Source: Pseudomonas typographi
GTDB lineage: Bacteria > Pseudomonadota > Gammaproteobacteria > Pseudomonadales > Pseudomonadaceae
Reading direction: 5' to 3'
Assembly (NCBI RefSeq): GCF_014694385.1
Contig: NZ_JAAOCA010000003.1
Location: 62,001 to 126,000, forward strand
DNA length: 64,000 nucleotides
Shown here: positions 54,653 to 62,208 of the stretch, piece after piece
Layout of the letters: every line of letters begins with the position of its first letter
Position numbering within the stretch: the first letter of the stretch is position 1
Position numbers and translations under genes: made by a program
Notes under the pieces: generated by a model
What the model saw: only the letters and a program-made list of their open reading frames with translations
Told to the model about the DNA's origin: nothing
Database searches by the model: none

Positions 54653-55471
54653 TCAATAAAACACCAATGTCCGCAGTTCGATGCTGCGCCGCGGTGGCGC
54701 GCCGGGTGGGCTGTTTGGGTCATCGAAAGCGGTGTGTGCGGTCAACTGCGCCACGCCGGGCTGGCTGTCGTAGATTTTCAGCAGCAATGCCTCATCGGGG
54801 CGCAGTTGCGGGTAGTAATACCAACGGTGTGCCGGGTTGGCCTTGATCGACCAGGTTTCGCCGACTTTGTCGGGGTATACCAGGTCGCTGGCCACCAAGT
54901 CGGCGTCGGCGAGGGTACGGGCGTCGCACAGGGCCAACGGCGTGCTGTACACCGGCGCGCCGATGGGGCGCCAGACATTGATGATCGCGAAACGCCGGTG
55001 GCTGCGGTACTCGGCCTCTTGCTTGGGCAGGTGGTCGAACACCCGCCGCTGTGCCGAGCGCGGTGTTTGGTCGTTGTGCACGTAACGCACCGGCTCACGC
55101 AGGCCCCTCACTTCGCGGCCCGGTTCGTCAATTCGCACGGTGTGATCGAATACCACCACCTTTACCGCGCCCGTGGCGGCTTTGAGCAGGTTTTCGGTTT
55201 CAGTGTAATAGCGCTCGATGATCTGCGCTTCGTCCTGCAAGTCCAGCTCGGTGGGCTGCACGACCTTTTCGAAGCCCTCCACGTCCAACCGCGGGGCATG
55301 GCTCAGCAGCCGGGCATCTTGGATCAGCACCCGCGTCGGGTCCACTTCGCGTTGGTAAGGTTCGGCACCTTCAGGGTTTGCCGTGGCGTAGGTGACCGGG
55401 CGCTTGCCGGTGTCGAGCAGGTAATTCACCACCCCTTCCACACGGGCGTTGCTACTGTTCAGGCTTCCCAT
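54653..55471 (-). CDS. CmcJ/NvfI-family oxidoreductase
   Basis: ATG 55471 follows AGGAGG; upstream in-frame codons are not credible. The 272-residue protein has the CmcJ-like blocks VFDHTVRIDEP (about residues 106-116), REPVRYVHNDQTPRSAQRRV (about 121-140, with the His-x-Asp pair), FAIINVWRPIGAPVYSTPLALCDARTL and WYYYPQLRPDEALLLKIYDS (about 219-238). The family includes CmcJ, which with CmcI makes 7-methoxycephalosporins, and NvfI-type Fe/2-oxoglutarate enzymes; reactions of most members are unknown. It diverges from the small gene and XRE regulator, which may control it. Confidence 0.85.
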   Translation of the reverse strand: MGSLNSSNARVEGVVNYLLDTGKRPVTYATANPEGAEPYQREVDPTRVLIQDARLLSHAPRLDVEGFEKVVQPTELDLQDEAQIIERYYTETENLLKAATGAVKVVVFDHTVRIDEPGREVRGLREPVRYVHNDQTPRSAQRRVFDHLPKQEAEYRSHRRFAIINVWRPIGAPVYSTPLALCDARTLADADLVASDLVYPDKVGETWSIKANPAHRWYYYPQLRPDEALLLKIYDSQPGVAQLTAHTAFDDPNSPPGAPPRRSIELRTLVFY

Positions 55472-55564
55472 CGCTGCCTCCTGGGTTCGATATGGGGCGC
55501 CAAAGCAGGCGCACAAGCCCTGATTTTGCGGCATCGACCGGGGGTGGGGATAAGAACATCGGTG

Positions 55565-55577
55565 TCTAACCTTAGGC
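55565..55577 (-). promoter_or_regulatory. 13-bp motif shared with the tctC upstream region
   Basis: The minus strand reads GCCTAAGGTTAGA, identical to 7777-7789. It lies 93 bp before the CmcJ-type ATG in the same orientation. A similar CCTAAAGGTATTAG on the plus strand at about 55594-55607 makes an imperfect inverted pair with it. Confidence 0.4.
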
Positions 55578-55686
55578 GCGGCAGCGATCAAGAACCTAAA
55601 GGTATTAGCACATGCCAACTCATTATTATTCGATCTATCGCCGGCGCGTTACTGTACGCACAACTTTCCTGCATTAGGTGCCTGCC

Positions 55687-55854
55687 ATGCAACCGACCGC
55701 CCAGCTTTTCGACTTCGTTCGTTACCGCCAACGCCGCCAGGCCCAGCGTAACGCGCAGTTGATGTGGGCGATGTACGCCGCGCAAGCCAGCCTGGCACTG
55801 TTCACCCTCGGCCAGCTCAAGGCCGACCCCAACGGCCGCCAGGCACGACCATGA
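55687..55854 (+). CDS. Small 55-residue protein, function unknown
   Basis: ATG 55687 has AGGTG at 55676-55680, and the stop overlaps the ATG of the XRE gene by 4 bp (ATGA), which supports translation. The product is basic at the N-terminus (FVRYRQRRQAQRNAQL) with a mildly hydrophobic segment (LMWAMYAAQASLALFTLG, about residues 25-42) that could be an amphipathic or weak membrane helix. No family is recognised. It may be a regulatory partner of the XRE protein or simply set its translation by coupling. Confidence 0.6.
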   Translation: MQPTAQLFDFVRYRQRRQAQRNAQLMWAMYAAQASLALFTLGQLKADPNGRQARP

Positions 55855-56468
55855 ATGGCCAGCCCCAAGGGTTGGGCAGTGAGGGGGTGGAAGAACGGTT
55901 CGAGGAGGAAGACCGCAGCGTCGAACAGGTCGCCTTGAATCTGCAACGCCTGAGGGCCAAGCGTTATCTGTCGCTGGATGGGTTGGCGCGGTTATCGGGG
56001 GTCAGCCGGGCGATGTTGGCGCAGATCGAATCCGGTCGCAGCGTGCCGTCCATCAAGACACTGTGCAAAGTGGCGCGCGCGTTGAAGGTGTCAGTGGCGG
56101 CGTTTCTCGATACACAGGGGTTCGAAGGCGTGCACGTGCTGCCGGCGCGGGAAGGAAAACGCCTGGTCAGCGCAGACGGCGCGCTGGTGAGCCGGGCGTT
56201 GTTTCCCGTGGAGCAGCCCAGCGTGGTCGAATTCCATGAGCTGCGCTTGGCCGCGTTGGGCGAGCATGGCTGCCCGGCGCAACGGGTAGGGGTGTACAAG
56301 AACCTGGTGGTCAGCCAAGGCGTGCTGGAGGTGAGCGTGAACGAAACCGCTTACCTGCTTTCCCCTGGCGATGCCGTGGTGTTTTACGCCGACCAGCCAC
56401 ACCGCTACCGTAACCCGGCCGACAGCGAAACGCTGGCCTACCTGGTGGTCACTCAGCCAGAACGCTGA
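55851..56468 (+). CDS. XRE-family regulator with C-terminal cupin domain
   Basis: The 205-residue protein has an XRE HTH (LRAKRYLSLDGLARLSGVSR and AMLAQIESGRSVPSIKTLCKVARAL, about residues 30-75) and a cupin domain with YLLSPGDAVVFYADQPHRYRN (about residues 163-183). This is the single-HTH plus cupin type that senses small ligands. ATG 55851 is chosen because it overlaps the upstream small gene; it has an acidic linker (EERFEEEDRS) before the HTH. It converges with the Met/Cys-protein gene with a single base between the stops, and may regulate the CmcJ-type gene, the Met/Cys gene or the amino-acid importer. Confidence 0.9.
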   Translation: MNGQPQGLGSEGVEERFEEEDRSVEQVALNLQRLRAKRYLSLDGLARLSGVSRAMLAQIESGRSVPSIKTLCKVARALKVSVAAFLDTQGFEGVHVLPAREGKRLVSADGALVSRALFPVEQPSVVEFHELRLAALGEHGCPAQRVGVYKNLVVSQGVLEVSVNETAYLLSPGDAVVFYADQPHRYRNPADSETLAYLVVTQPER

Positions 56469-56469
56469 C

Positions 56470-56958
56470 TCAGCAGGTACAGCACATCATCGGCATGCCG
56501 TTGCAGCTCATCATCATCGGCATGCTGCAGTCGGTCATCATCTTGTTCATCAGCTTGCAGCAGTTTTCCATCATCGCCATGGGCATGCCGGGCATTGGCG
56601 TCATCATGCACTTCATGCAATCAGCCTCCAGGGTGCAGGTCATCATGCAGCGCATCATGGGCATGTTCATCATGGGCATGTTCATGGCCGGCATCATGCT
56701 CATCATGGCCATGCACTCCTCGCTCATGCCCATCATCATCATGCCACCGCACTGCATCGCCATCGGCATGCCGCACTTCATCATCATCGCCATCATTTCG
56801 GCGCTGTTGCAGAACATCTTCATGTCCATGCCAGCGGCCGGCTTGAGGGTGCACATCATACCGTCGGCCATCATCTGGCAATCCATGGTCGCCATCATCA
56901 TCGGCATGCCCATCATAGGCATGGTGGTGTTCATCGGCATTTGCATTGCATTCATCAT
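56470..56958 (-). CDS. Methionine/cysteine-rich protein, function unknown
   Basis: The 162-residue product contains 65 Met and 17 Cys, so 82 residues carry sulfur. It starts at ATG 56958 (ATG ATG), with GGAG at 56970-56967, 8 bp upstream. Cys is TGC in all but one case and other codons are the GC-ending ones used by the neighbours, so this frame is coding and its hydrophobic antisense frame is not. There are many MPM, MMxM and MxM runs, a repeated CTL motif (CTLKPAAGMDMK, CTLEADCMKC) and no signal peptide or Met-free hydrophobic segment, so it should be cytoplasmic. Possible roles are sulfur store, Cu(I) buffer or oxidant sink. No family is recognised. Confidence 0.85.
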   Translation of the reverse strand: MMNAMQMPMNTTMPMMGMPMMMATMDCQMMADGMMCTLKPAAGMDMKMFCNSAEMMAMMMKCGMPMAMQCGGMMMMGMSEECMAMMSMMPAMNMPMMNMPMMRCMMTCTLEADCMKCMMTPMPGMPMAMMENCCKLMNKMMTDCSMPMMMSCNGMPMMCCTC

Positions 56959-57004
56959 GATCGAAACTCCGTTATCGAATGGTCGGTACTACTGTCTGGA
57001 GGCG

Positions 57005-57032
57005 ATTCTAGGCCTCAGCTCACCCACTACAA
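57005..57032 (-). promoter_or_regulatory. Possible sigma70 promoter of the Met/Cys gene
   Basis: On the minus strand TTGTAG (57032-57027) and TAGAAT (57010-57005) are separated by 16 bp, giving a start near 56998 and a leader of about 40 nt. The -35 is weak and no operator was identified. Confidence 0.35.
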
Positions 57033-57215
57033 GGTGGCGTCACGGCGCCAGGGATGGGCACAGCAGCGTTCAATTAGAGACAATAGAAGTGCTTACAGTC
57101 GCTATTACATCTTTATAGACGCTATCACGACCAATACCAATGCCATGAAGTCGATAAACACGCTAACGATATTCGTCATAGATCTATGCTTAGAACCCTG
57201 ATGAATAAACGGTAT

Positions 57216-57239
57216 AAAAAAGCGCCCTATTTGGGCGCC
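57216..57239 (-). terminator. Rho-independent terminator of the amino-acid importer operon
   Basis: On the minus strand GCGCCC (57238-57233) pairs with GGGCGC (57227-57222) around AAATA, followed by six T. The opposite strand has CTTTT after the stem, so it may also stop transcripts moving right. It lies 138 bp after the end of the operon and 258 bp upstream of the Met/Cys gene, insulating the two. Confidence 0.85.
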
Positions 57240-57376
57240 TTTTCTGTGTCGGACGGGGCGATACAGCACGTGGGAACAGACAACCCCGCCGCGGGTGGGG
57301 CACCTGATTACGCGAGTATCTAAAGGGGGCCAGTTTTTCCAAGCGGCCCCTCATGCTCAAACGTTGCCGTAGGCCC

Positions 57377-58264
57377 TCATGCCCCGCCGCCTGGCTTCCA
57401 CTCGCCGCCTTCGACGATCACCGCGTTCGGGTCGGTGTCGGGCGCCAATTGGTCGCGCACATACTGGTCGTAGAGCTTGAGCAGGTATTTTTCCTGGCCC
57501 AAGCGCGCCAGTTCCTGGTTCACCCAGTCGCGCAGGTCGCTGTTGCCCTTTTTCACCGCGGGGGCGATTGGCGCCTCATCGCCAAGGGTTTCCGGCAGCA
57601 AGCGATAGCCGGGGTTTTGCTTGGCCCAGCTGAACAGCACCAGGTTGTCTTGGGCATAGGCATCACCGCGGTGGTTGGCCAGCGCCTGCAGCGACTCGGA
57701 GTTCTTCTCGAATTTGAGCAGCGGCCAATCCGGGTGGTTTTGCGTGAGCCACAGGTCGGCGGTGGTGCCGGTGGTCACGATAATGGTCTTGCCCTTGAGG
57801 TCATCCAAATGTTGCACCGCGCTGCCCTGCGGCACCAGTGCCTGCACCGCCACGCGCAAGTTGGGGTTGGTGAAGTCCACCACCTCGCGGCGCTCCGGTG
57901 TCACGGTCATGTTGGCCAGGATCAGATCGACCTTGTCGCTTTGCAAAAACGGGATGCGGCTGGCCGGCTCCACCACCACGAACTCGATCTTGTGTTCATC
58001 ACCGAGTAGGTCCTTGGCGAAGCGTTTCGCAAGGTCGGTGTCGAAGCCCACGTACTGGCCTTTTTCGTCGACGAAGCCGAACGGCGGCTTGTCGCTGAAC
58101 ACACCCACCACCAGTTTGTCGCGGGCCTTGATGGTGTCCAGGTAGCTTGCGGCGGAGGGTGTGGCCGCAGGCGCCGCGGCGCTTTTCGGCGCTTCGGGTT
58201 TGTCGCAGCCGGCCAGCAGGCAGGCGGCGACCAGGGGGAATAACAGGGCAGTTTTGAAACTCAC
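57377..58264 (-). CDS. Polar amino-acid ABC importer: substrate-binding lipoprotein
   Basis: The start is GTG 58264, preceded by GAAGGA; it overlaps the ATPase stop by 4 bp (GTGA). The 295-residue protein has a lipobox LAGC (residues 17-20). The body is a SBP_bac_3 domain: [33 protein letters not shown] (about residues 51-83), [40 protein letters not shown] and AQDNLVLF. Ligands in the family include glutamine, arginine, cystine and cysteine; the region's sulfur theme makes cystine or cysteine plausible but the sequence does not settle it. Confidence 0.92.
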   Translation of the reverse strand: MSFKTALLFPLVAACLLAGCDKPEAPKSAAAPAATPSAASYLDTIKARDKLVVGVFSDKPPFGFVDEKGQYVGFDTDLAKRFAKDLLGDEHKIEFVVVEPASRIPFLQSDKVDLILANMTVTPERREVVDFTNPNLRVAVQALVPQGSAVQHLDDLKGKTIIVTTGTTADLWLTQNHPDWPLLKFEKNSESLQALANHRGDAYAQDNLVLFSWAKQNPGYRLLPETLGDEAPIAPAVKKGNSDLRDWVNQELARLGQEKYLLKLYDQYVRDQLAPDTDPNAVIVEGGEWKPGGGA

Positions 58265-59022
58265 GATGCTTTCCTTCTTGGCAGGTTTTCGACATAGGAG
58301 AAACGCTCCAGAAACTGCTGCGCGCGTGCGGTTTGCGGGTTGCTGAAAAAGGCCTCCGGGGGGCTTTGTTCGGCGATACGGCCGCCGTCCATGAATACGA
58401 TGCGGTCGGCCACCGCGCGGGCAAAGGCCATTTCGTGGGTCACGATCAGCAAGGTCATGCCGGCCTCGGCCAGGTCCAGAATCACCTCCAGCACTTCCTT
58501 GACCATCTCCGGGTCTAGCGCCGCGGTGACTTCGTCGAACAGCATCACCTTCGGGTTCATGCACAAGGCCCGCACGATGGCGATGCGTTGTTGCTGGCCG
58601 CCGGAGAGCTCTCGTGGCCAGGCCAGGGCCTTGTCCGCCAGGCCCACCCGCTCCAGCAGCGCCAGGGCCTGGGCCTGGGCCTCCTGCGGCGCGCGCTTTT
58701 GTACCCGCAGGGGGCCGAGCAGGATGTTGTCGAGCACCCGCAAATGCCCGAACAACTGGTAGCTCTGAAACACCATGCCCACCTGCTGGCGCACGGCGCG
58801 CCAATCGCTGCGGGCATCGAGGCGTTCGCCGTTGAAGCGCAGTTCGCCCGCACTGCCCTGCTCCAGCCCATTGAGGCAGCGCAGCAACGTGCTTTTGCCG
58901 CAACCGCTGGGGCCCAGGATCACCACCACCTCACCCTGGCGTACCGCCAGGTCGATGCCGTTCAGCACCGGGTGGGCGCCGAAATGTTTACTGAACCCGC
59001 GTAACTCGATCACATCGCTCAT
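58261..59022 (-). CDS. Polar amino-acid ABC importer: ATPase
   Basis: ATG 59022 is used; the TTG one codon upstream is not needed. The 253-residue protein has Walker [10 protein letters not shown] (about residues 35-43), Q-loop [18 protein letters not shown], signature [15 protein letters not shown], Walker [18 protein letters not shown] and the switch His [14 protein letters not shown]. The short single-domain form is typical of GlnQ/HisP-type importers. It overlaps the permease stop by one base (TGATG). Confidence 0.95.
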   Translation of the reverse strand: MSDVIELRGFSKHFGAHPVLNGIDLAVRQGEVVVILGPSGCGKSTLLRCLNGLEQGSAGELRFNGERLDARSDWRAVRQQVGMVFQSYQLFGHLRVLDNILLGPLRVQKRAPQEAQAQALALLERVGLADKALAWPRELSGGQQQRIAIVRALCMNPKVMLFDEVTAALDPEMVKEVLEVILDLAEAGMTLLIVTHEMAFARAVADRIVFMDGGRIAEQSPPEAFFSNPQTARAQQFLERFSYVENLPRRKAS

Positions 59023-59678
59023 CAATGGCTCCAGCGCTGTTCCAGGCGCCGCGACAGCACCGACAGCGGGTAACAGGCGAGGAAAAAAAACACGAACAAA
59101 AAGCTGTAAAGGGTCACCGAGGCGTAAGTGCGCTCGATGATCTGTTGGGCGATCTTGGTCACGTCGACCACGCCGATCAGCACGGCCAGTGAGCTGGTCT
59201 TGATGATCCGCGTGTACACATTGATCACCCCAGGGGTCATGCGCTTGCGCGCCAGCGGCAGCAGCACCCAGGCATACGCCTGCAAGCGGCCCAGGCCAAT
59301 GGCCAGTGCGGCGTCGCGTTGCCCGGCCGGCAGCGAGCGCAGCGCGCCACGTACCACCTCACCCACCTCGCTGGCACCCCACAAGCCCAGCACGCACACC
59401 ACGCAAGCAAACGCCGGCACACTCAGGCCGAGGAACATCGGCAGGCCGAAGAAAAACAGGTACAGCCACACCAGTACCGGGATCGCCCGCCAGGCTGCCA
59501 GGTAAACCCGCAGGCTGCGATCTAGCCAGGCAATGCCCAGGGTGCGGCCGATGCCGTAAGCCAACCCCAACACCGTGGCCAAGGCGATGCCGCAGGCTGA
59601 GATCGCCAGGGTACGGCCCGCCCCGGTAGCCAGTTGCGGCGCGGTTTGCCACAGCAGCTCAAAACCCGAGGTGGCCAC
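59022..59678 (-). CDS. Polar amino-acid ABC importer: permease (HisM/GlnP type)
   Basis: The 218-residue protein has [16 protein letters not shown], the family motif [22 protein letters not shown] (about residues 64-85) and the EAA-like loop ([30 protein letters not shown]). Four or five membrane helices are expected. The start lies 20 bp inside the end of the second permease. Confidence 0.93.
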   Translation of the reverse strand: MATSGFELLWQTAPQLATGAGRTLAISACGIALATVLGLAYGIGRTLGIAWLDRSLRVYLAAWRAIPVLVWLYLFFFGLPMFLGLSVPAFACVVCVLGLWGASEVGEVVRGALRSLPAGQRDAALAIGLGRLQAYAWVLLPLARKRMTPGVINVYTRIIKTSSLAVLIGVVDVTKIAQQIIERTYASVTLYSFLFVFFFLACYPLSVLSRRLEQRWSH

Positions 59679-60345
59679 GTTGCAACCTCCTTTCCAGCAG
59701 CCCCAACACCAACGACAACGGCAGGAACAGCACCAGGCACAGCCCAGTGAGTACCGCGAGCATCTCGTAGGTTTTGTAGTACAGGGCGATATAGTTCTTG
59801 GTGGTGTACAACAACTCCGGCACCGCCACCGCGGAAACCACAGTGGTTTCCTTGAGCAGGAAGATCACATTGGCAAACACCGCGGGCAGGCTCAATAGCC
59901 CGGCCTGCGGCAATATCACATAGCGCAGCAACTGCCCGCCCGAGAGGCCAATGGCGCGGCCAGCTTCGAGTTGCTGCACCGGCACCGCCTCGATGCCCGC
60001 GCGCAGCACTTCGGTAAGGTAGGCCCCGCCGAGGAAGGTCATCGCCACGATGGCCGAGGTGAAGCCGCTGACCTGCACGCCCACACTGGGCAACGCAAAA
60101 TAAATAAAGAACAACTGGATCAACAACGGCGTATTGCGCGCCAATTCCACATAGGCGCGCACCAGCATGTCGAGCGCGCGCCGCTTGAAGCTCAGCAGCA
60201 CATTCGCCATTAACGCCACCAGCAAGGACAGCCCAATGGCCAGCAGGCCGACCTTGAAGGTCGTCAGTACGGCGCGGCCAAAGGCAGGTAAGGTAGACAG
60301 CATGAACGCCAGGTCGAAGGTCACGGGTGTGAACTCCCTGGGCAA
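59659..60345 (-). CDS. Polar amino-acid ABC importer: permease (HisM/GlnP type)
   Basis: The 228-residue protein has VELARNTPLLIQLFFIYFALPSVG (about residues 66-89), the R-N/G-T-P-L-L-x-Q hallmark of these permeases, and the EAA-like loop (VPVQQLEAGRAIGLSGGQLLRYVILPQ). It pairs with the 59022 permease. As first gene of the operon it lies about 65 bp downstream of the predicted sigma70 start. Confidence 0.93.
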   Translation of the reverse strand: MPREFTPVTFDLAFMLSTLPAFGRAVLTTFKVGLLAIGLSLLVALMANVLLSFKRRALDMLVRAYVELARNTPLLIQLFFIYFALPSVGVQVSGFTSAIVAMTFLGGAYLTEVLRAGIEAVPVQQLEAGRAIGLSGGQLLRYVILPQAGLLSLPAVFANVIFLLKETTVVSAVAVPELLYTTKNYIALYYKTYEMLAVLTGLCLVLFLPLSLVLGLLERRLQRGHLGF

Positions 60346-60415
60346 AAACAGGATAGAAGCATAAGGCAGTCTGCAAAGGGGTGTTCAAGTGGATGCGGGT
60401 GTATCCCACGAGTTT

Positions 60416-60443
60416 TTTATAGCTTATTGAAACTGTTTGTAAA
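60416..60443 (-). promoter_or_regulatory. Sigma70 promoter of the amino-acid importer operon
   Basis: On the minus strand TTTACA (60443-60438) and TATAAA (60421-60416) are each one base from consensus, with a 16-bp spacer. The start should be near 60409, 64 bp before the first permease ATG. Confidence 0.6.
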
Positions 60444-60643
60444 CTATTAATACCCTTTAATTATAAGTATAGACTTGCCGCAATACAGCGCCCGCACGGG
60501 TTGGGCCTGTCCCGGCAACGGGCAACTCATCCTGCTGTTTAAAAGTTGCCTTCACGCTAGAACGCGTGGTGCGGTCATGAATTCGAAGTGCTGGCATTGC
60601 GGGTCGAGGCTGCGGCGCTTCAGCCTATACCTATCGTTTATAA

Positions 60644-60691
60644 CTGCCACCTCACACGTCTACCAGTAGACGGTATGGGCAAGTGTGGCAG
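60644..60691. repeat. Nested inverted repeats upstream of the small orphan gene
   Basis: CTGCCAC (60644-60650) and GTGGCAG (60685-60691) enclose a perfect inner dyad, GTCTAC (60658-60663) and GTAGAC (60666-60671), with a 2-bp centre. The whole is about 90 bp before ATG 60779. It could fold as a leader-RNA element or be an operator pair. Confidence 0.45.
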
Positions 60692-60778
60692 ACTCGGCAA
60701 GCACCTCATTTACGTTCATAGATGATGGCTCAGCCATGCCAAGGTGCCTTCTAGAAGAAACCCATAGAGGTCTATACG

Positions 60779-61060
60779 ATGAGCACTATCGGCGGCGCAG
60801 TAGAAAAAAAGCTCGACGAAGCGACTGTTGAATCCTTACGCAAATCGGTAACAGCGGTGAAGCGTGATATCACTAAAGAAACCGCTGCGGCATTGGTTGA
60901 TTTCGAAATTCTCAAAGCCGCTTCTCAAGTGGTTTCAGGTGAGAAACAGATCATTTTGCTTTCCAGTCAGGGCAAACAATACCGGGTCGAAATACTGGTT
61001 GTACCGTGGGAAGGGCCCTCATTTAAATTACTTTCCGCGAAGGAAAGCGATTCGTTATAA
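60779..61060 (+). CDS. Small 93-residue hypothetical protein
   Basis: ATG 60779 has GAGG about 8 bp upstream. The protein is predicted to be a helix-rich N-terminus (EKKLDEATVESLRKSVTAVK, then KETAAALVDFEILKAASQVV) followed by beta strands (KQIILLSSQGKQYRVEILVVP). No signal peptide or membrane helix is seen and no family is recognised. Its codon use is less GC-ending than the neighbours (GAA, AAA, TTA and TCA are common), which may mean recent acquisition. It stands alone between the amino-acid importer and the MetQ-like gene. Confidence 0.65.
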   Translation: MSTIGGAVEKKLDEATVESLRKSVTAVKRDITKETAAALVDFEILKAASQVVSGEKQIILLSSQGKQYRVEILVVPWEGPSFKLLSAKESDSL

Positions 61061-61164
61061 AACGGTAATCGAAACCCTGGCGGTCGCCGTGAGGAACACG
61101 GGCGTCAGATCATAGAGGCGGTGGCTGGAACGCCATAACCCCCCCCTTATAGCTGACCGAAGCC

Positions 61165-61185
61165 GCCGCCCCACCACAGGGCGGC
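61165..61185. terminator. GC hairpin between convergent genes
   Basis: GCCGCCC (61165-61171) and GGGCGGC (61179-61185) form a 7-bp stem with a CACCACA loop, just beyond the MetQ-like stop at 61194 and 105 bp after the small orphan gene. No T-run follows on either strand, so termination is inferred from position and stem strength. Confidence 0.4.
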
Positions 61186-61193
61186 AGGCCCAC

Positions 61194-61988
61194 TCACCAC
61201 CCCGGCTGGTACAGCTTCCCATACGCCGTATCCAGCGCCTGGCGCACCACCGGCGAGTGCTGGTACACGTCGATGAACTGCTTCAAACGCGGGTCGTCGC
61301 GGTTGTCTGGCCGAGCGACGAACTGGATCACGTATTCCGGGTGGTCTACGCCGTCGAACAGCAGCGCCGCGTTCGGGTCGATGGTCTTGGCCAGGCGAAT
61401 ATAGTGCGGGTAGCCTTGGGCCAAGTCGACGTCGTCCAGCACCCGCGCCAACTGCACCGCTTCCAGTTCGGTGATCTGGATATCCTTGGGGTTGGCGCTG
61501 ATGTCGGCCAGGGTGGCGTGGTAGCCCACCCCGGGTTTGAGGCTGATCAGCCCGGCTTTTTCCAGCAACAACAGGCCGCGGCCGCCGTTGATGGCATCGT
61601 TGGCGATCGCCACTTTCGCGCCTTGGGGCAGGTCTTCCACGCGCTGGTACTTCTTCGAGTACAGGCCGATATTATTGATGATCCCCGGCGCCACCGCCAC
61701 CAGGTTCAGGCCGGCGGTTTTATTGGCGTTTTCCAGGAACGGGATGTGCTGGAAGTAATTGGCGTCCAGGTCTTTGTTGGCCAGTGCCGTGTTGGGCGTT
61801 ACCCAGTCGTTGAACTCGACCAGCTCCACCTCCAGGCCTTGTTTTTTCGCTTCGGCCACAGCAGCTTCCAGCGGCGGCGCGAAGGCTGCGGTGGTGCCTA
61901 TTTTCAGCGGTGCCGCGCACGCCAGCGAGGCGCTGCCCAACAGGGCGGCGAATACGGGAAACAGCAAACGACGGAAACGAAGGCGCAT
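61194..61988 (-). CDS. metQ: MetQ/NlpA-family methionine-binding protein
   Basis: The 264-residue protein has a signal peptide to about residue 25 (cleavage near ACA-APL; the SLAC sequence is a poor lipobox). The mature part follows MetQ closely: VELVEFNDWVTPNTALANKDLDANYFQHIPFLE (about residues 55-87), GIINNIGLYSKKYQRVEDLPQGAKVAIANDAINGGRGLLLLEKAGLI and AQGYPHYIRLAKT. It should bind methionine or a close analogue. The metN ATPase and metI permease genes are not adjacent, so it works with a transporter encoded elsewhere. Confidence 0.9.
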   Translation of the reverse strand: MRLRFRRLLFPVFAALLGSASLACAAPLKIGTTAAFAPPLEAAVAEAKKQGLEVELVEFNDWVTPNTALANKDLDANYFQHIPFLENANKTAGLNLVAVAPGIINNIGLYSKKYQRVEDLPQGAKVAIANDAINGGRGLLLLEKAGLISLKPGVGYHATLADISANPKDIQITELEAVQLARVLDDVDLAQGYPHYIRLAKTIDPNAALLFDGVDHPEYVIQFVARPDNRDDPRLKQFIDVYQHSPVVRQALDTAYGKLYQPGW

Positions 61989-62208
61989 GGCGAGTCCTTG
62001 AAAAATACGCCACCGCGCACACCGCGGCAGCCCTGAGTACTGCGCGGCACCGTAGTACGGAATAAGAAAACCGAGAAATAGCGTTTTTGAATATATATAG
62101 ACCGCAGCTTATGCCGCCCAGGCGCCCTCCGATAACCATTCATTCTTTTTCATTGCCACCGGCCTCAGGCACAGTGCCGCCCGCCTTCGCGTTCGAGCCC
62201 CCTGCCCT

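Larger units (their letters stand above)
56959..57376. other. 418-bp region upstream of the Met/Cys gene
   Basis: It holds the ribosome site and a possible sigma70 promoter for the Met/Cys gene (57005-57032), an AT-richer stretch (57064-57220) with no recognised element, a strong minus-strand terminator (57216-57239) and 130 bp to the end of the amino-acid importer operon. The plus-strand open frames here are antisense shadows. Confidence 0.6.
60346..60778. other. 433-bp divergent region between the amino-acid importer and a small orphan gene
   Basis: It contains a sigma70 promoter for the importer (60416-60443), an AT-rich block (60410-60475), then about 300 bp of average composition with a nested dyad (60644-60691) and a GAGG ribosome site for ATG 60779. 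No credible coding frame was found; the short frame at 60475-60669 lacks a ribosome site. Confidence 0.6.

Noticed and set aside
56495-57118. Plus-strand open frame of about 207 codons, very hydrophobic and Ile/Met-rich
   Set aside because: It is the reverse complement of the Met-rich gene (ATG reads CAT, and frames shift to ATC/ATG), has no ribosome site, and the opposite strand has GGAG plus host-like codons.
60475-60669. 64-codon frame in the region before the small orphan gene
   Set aside because: No ribosome site, no coding bias, and no recognisable protein features.
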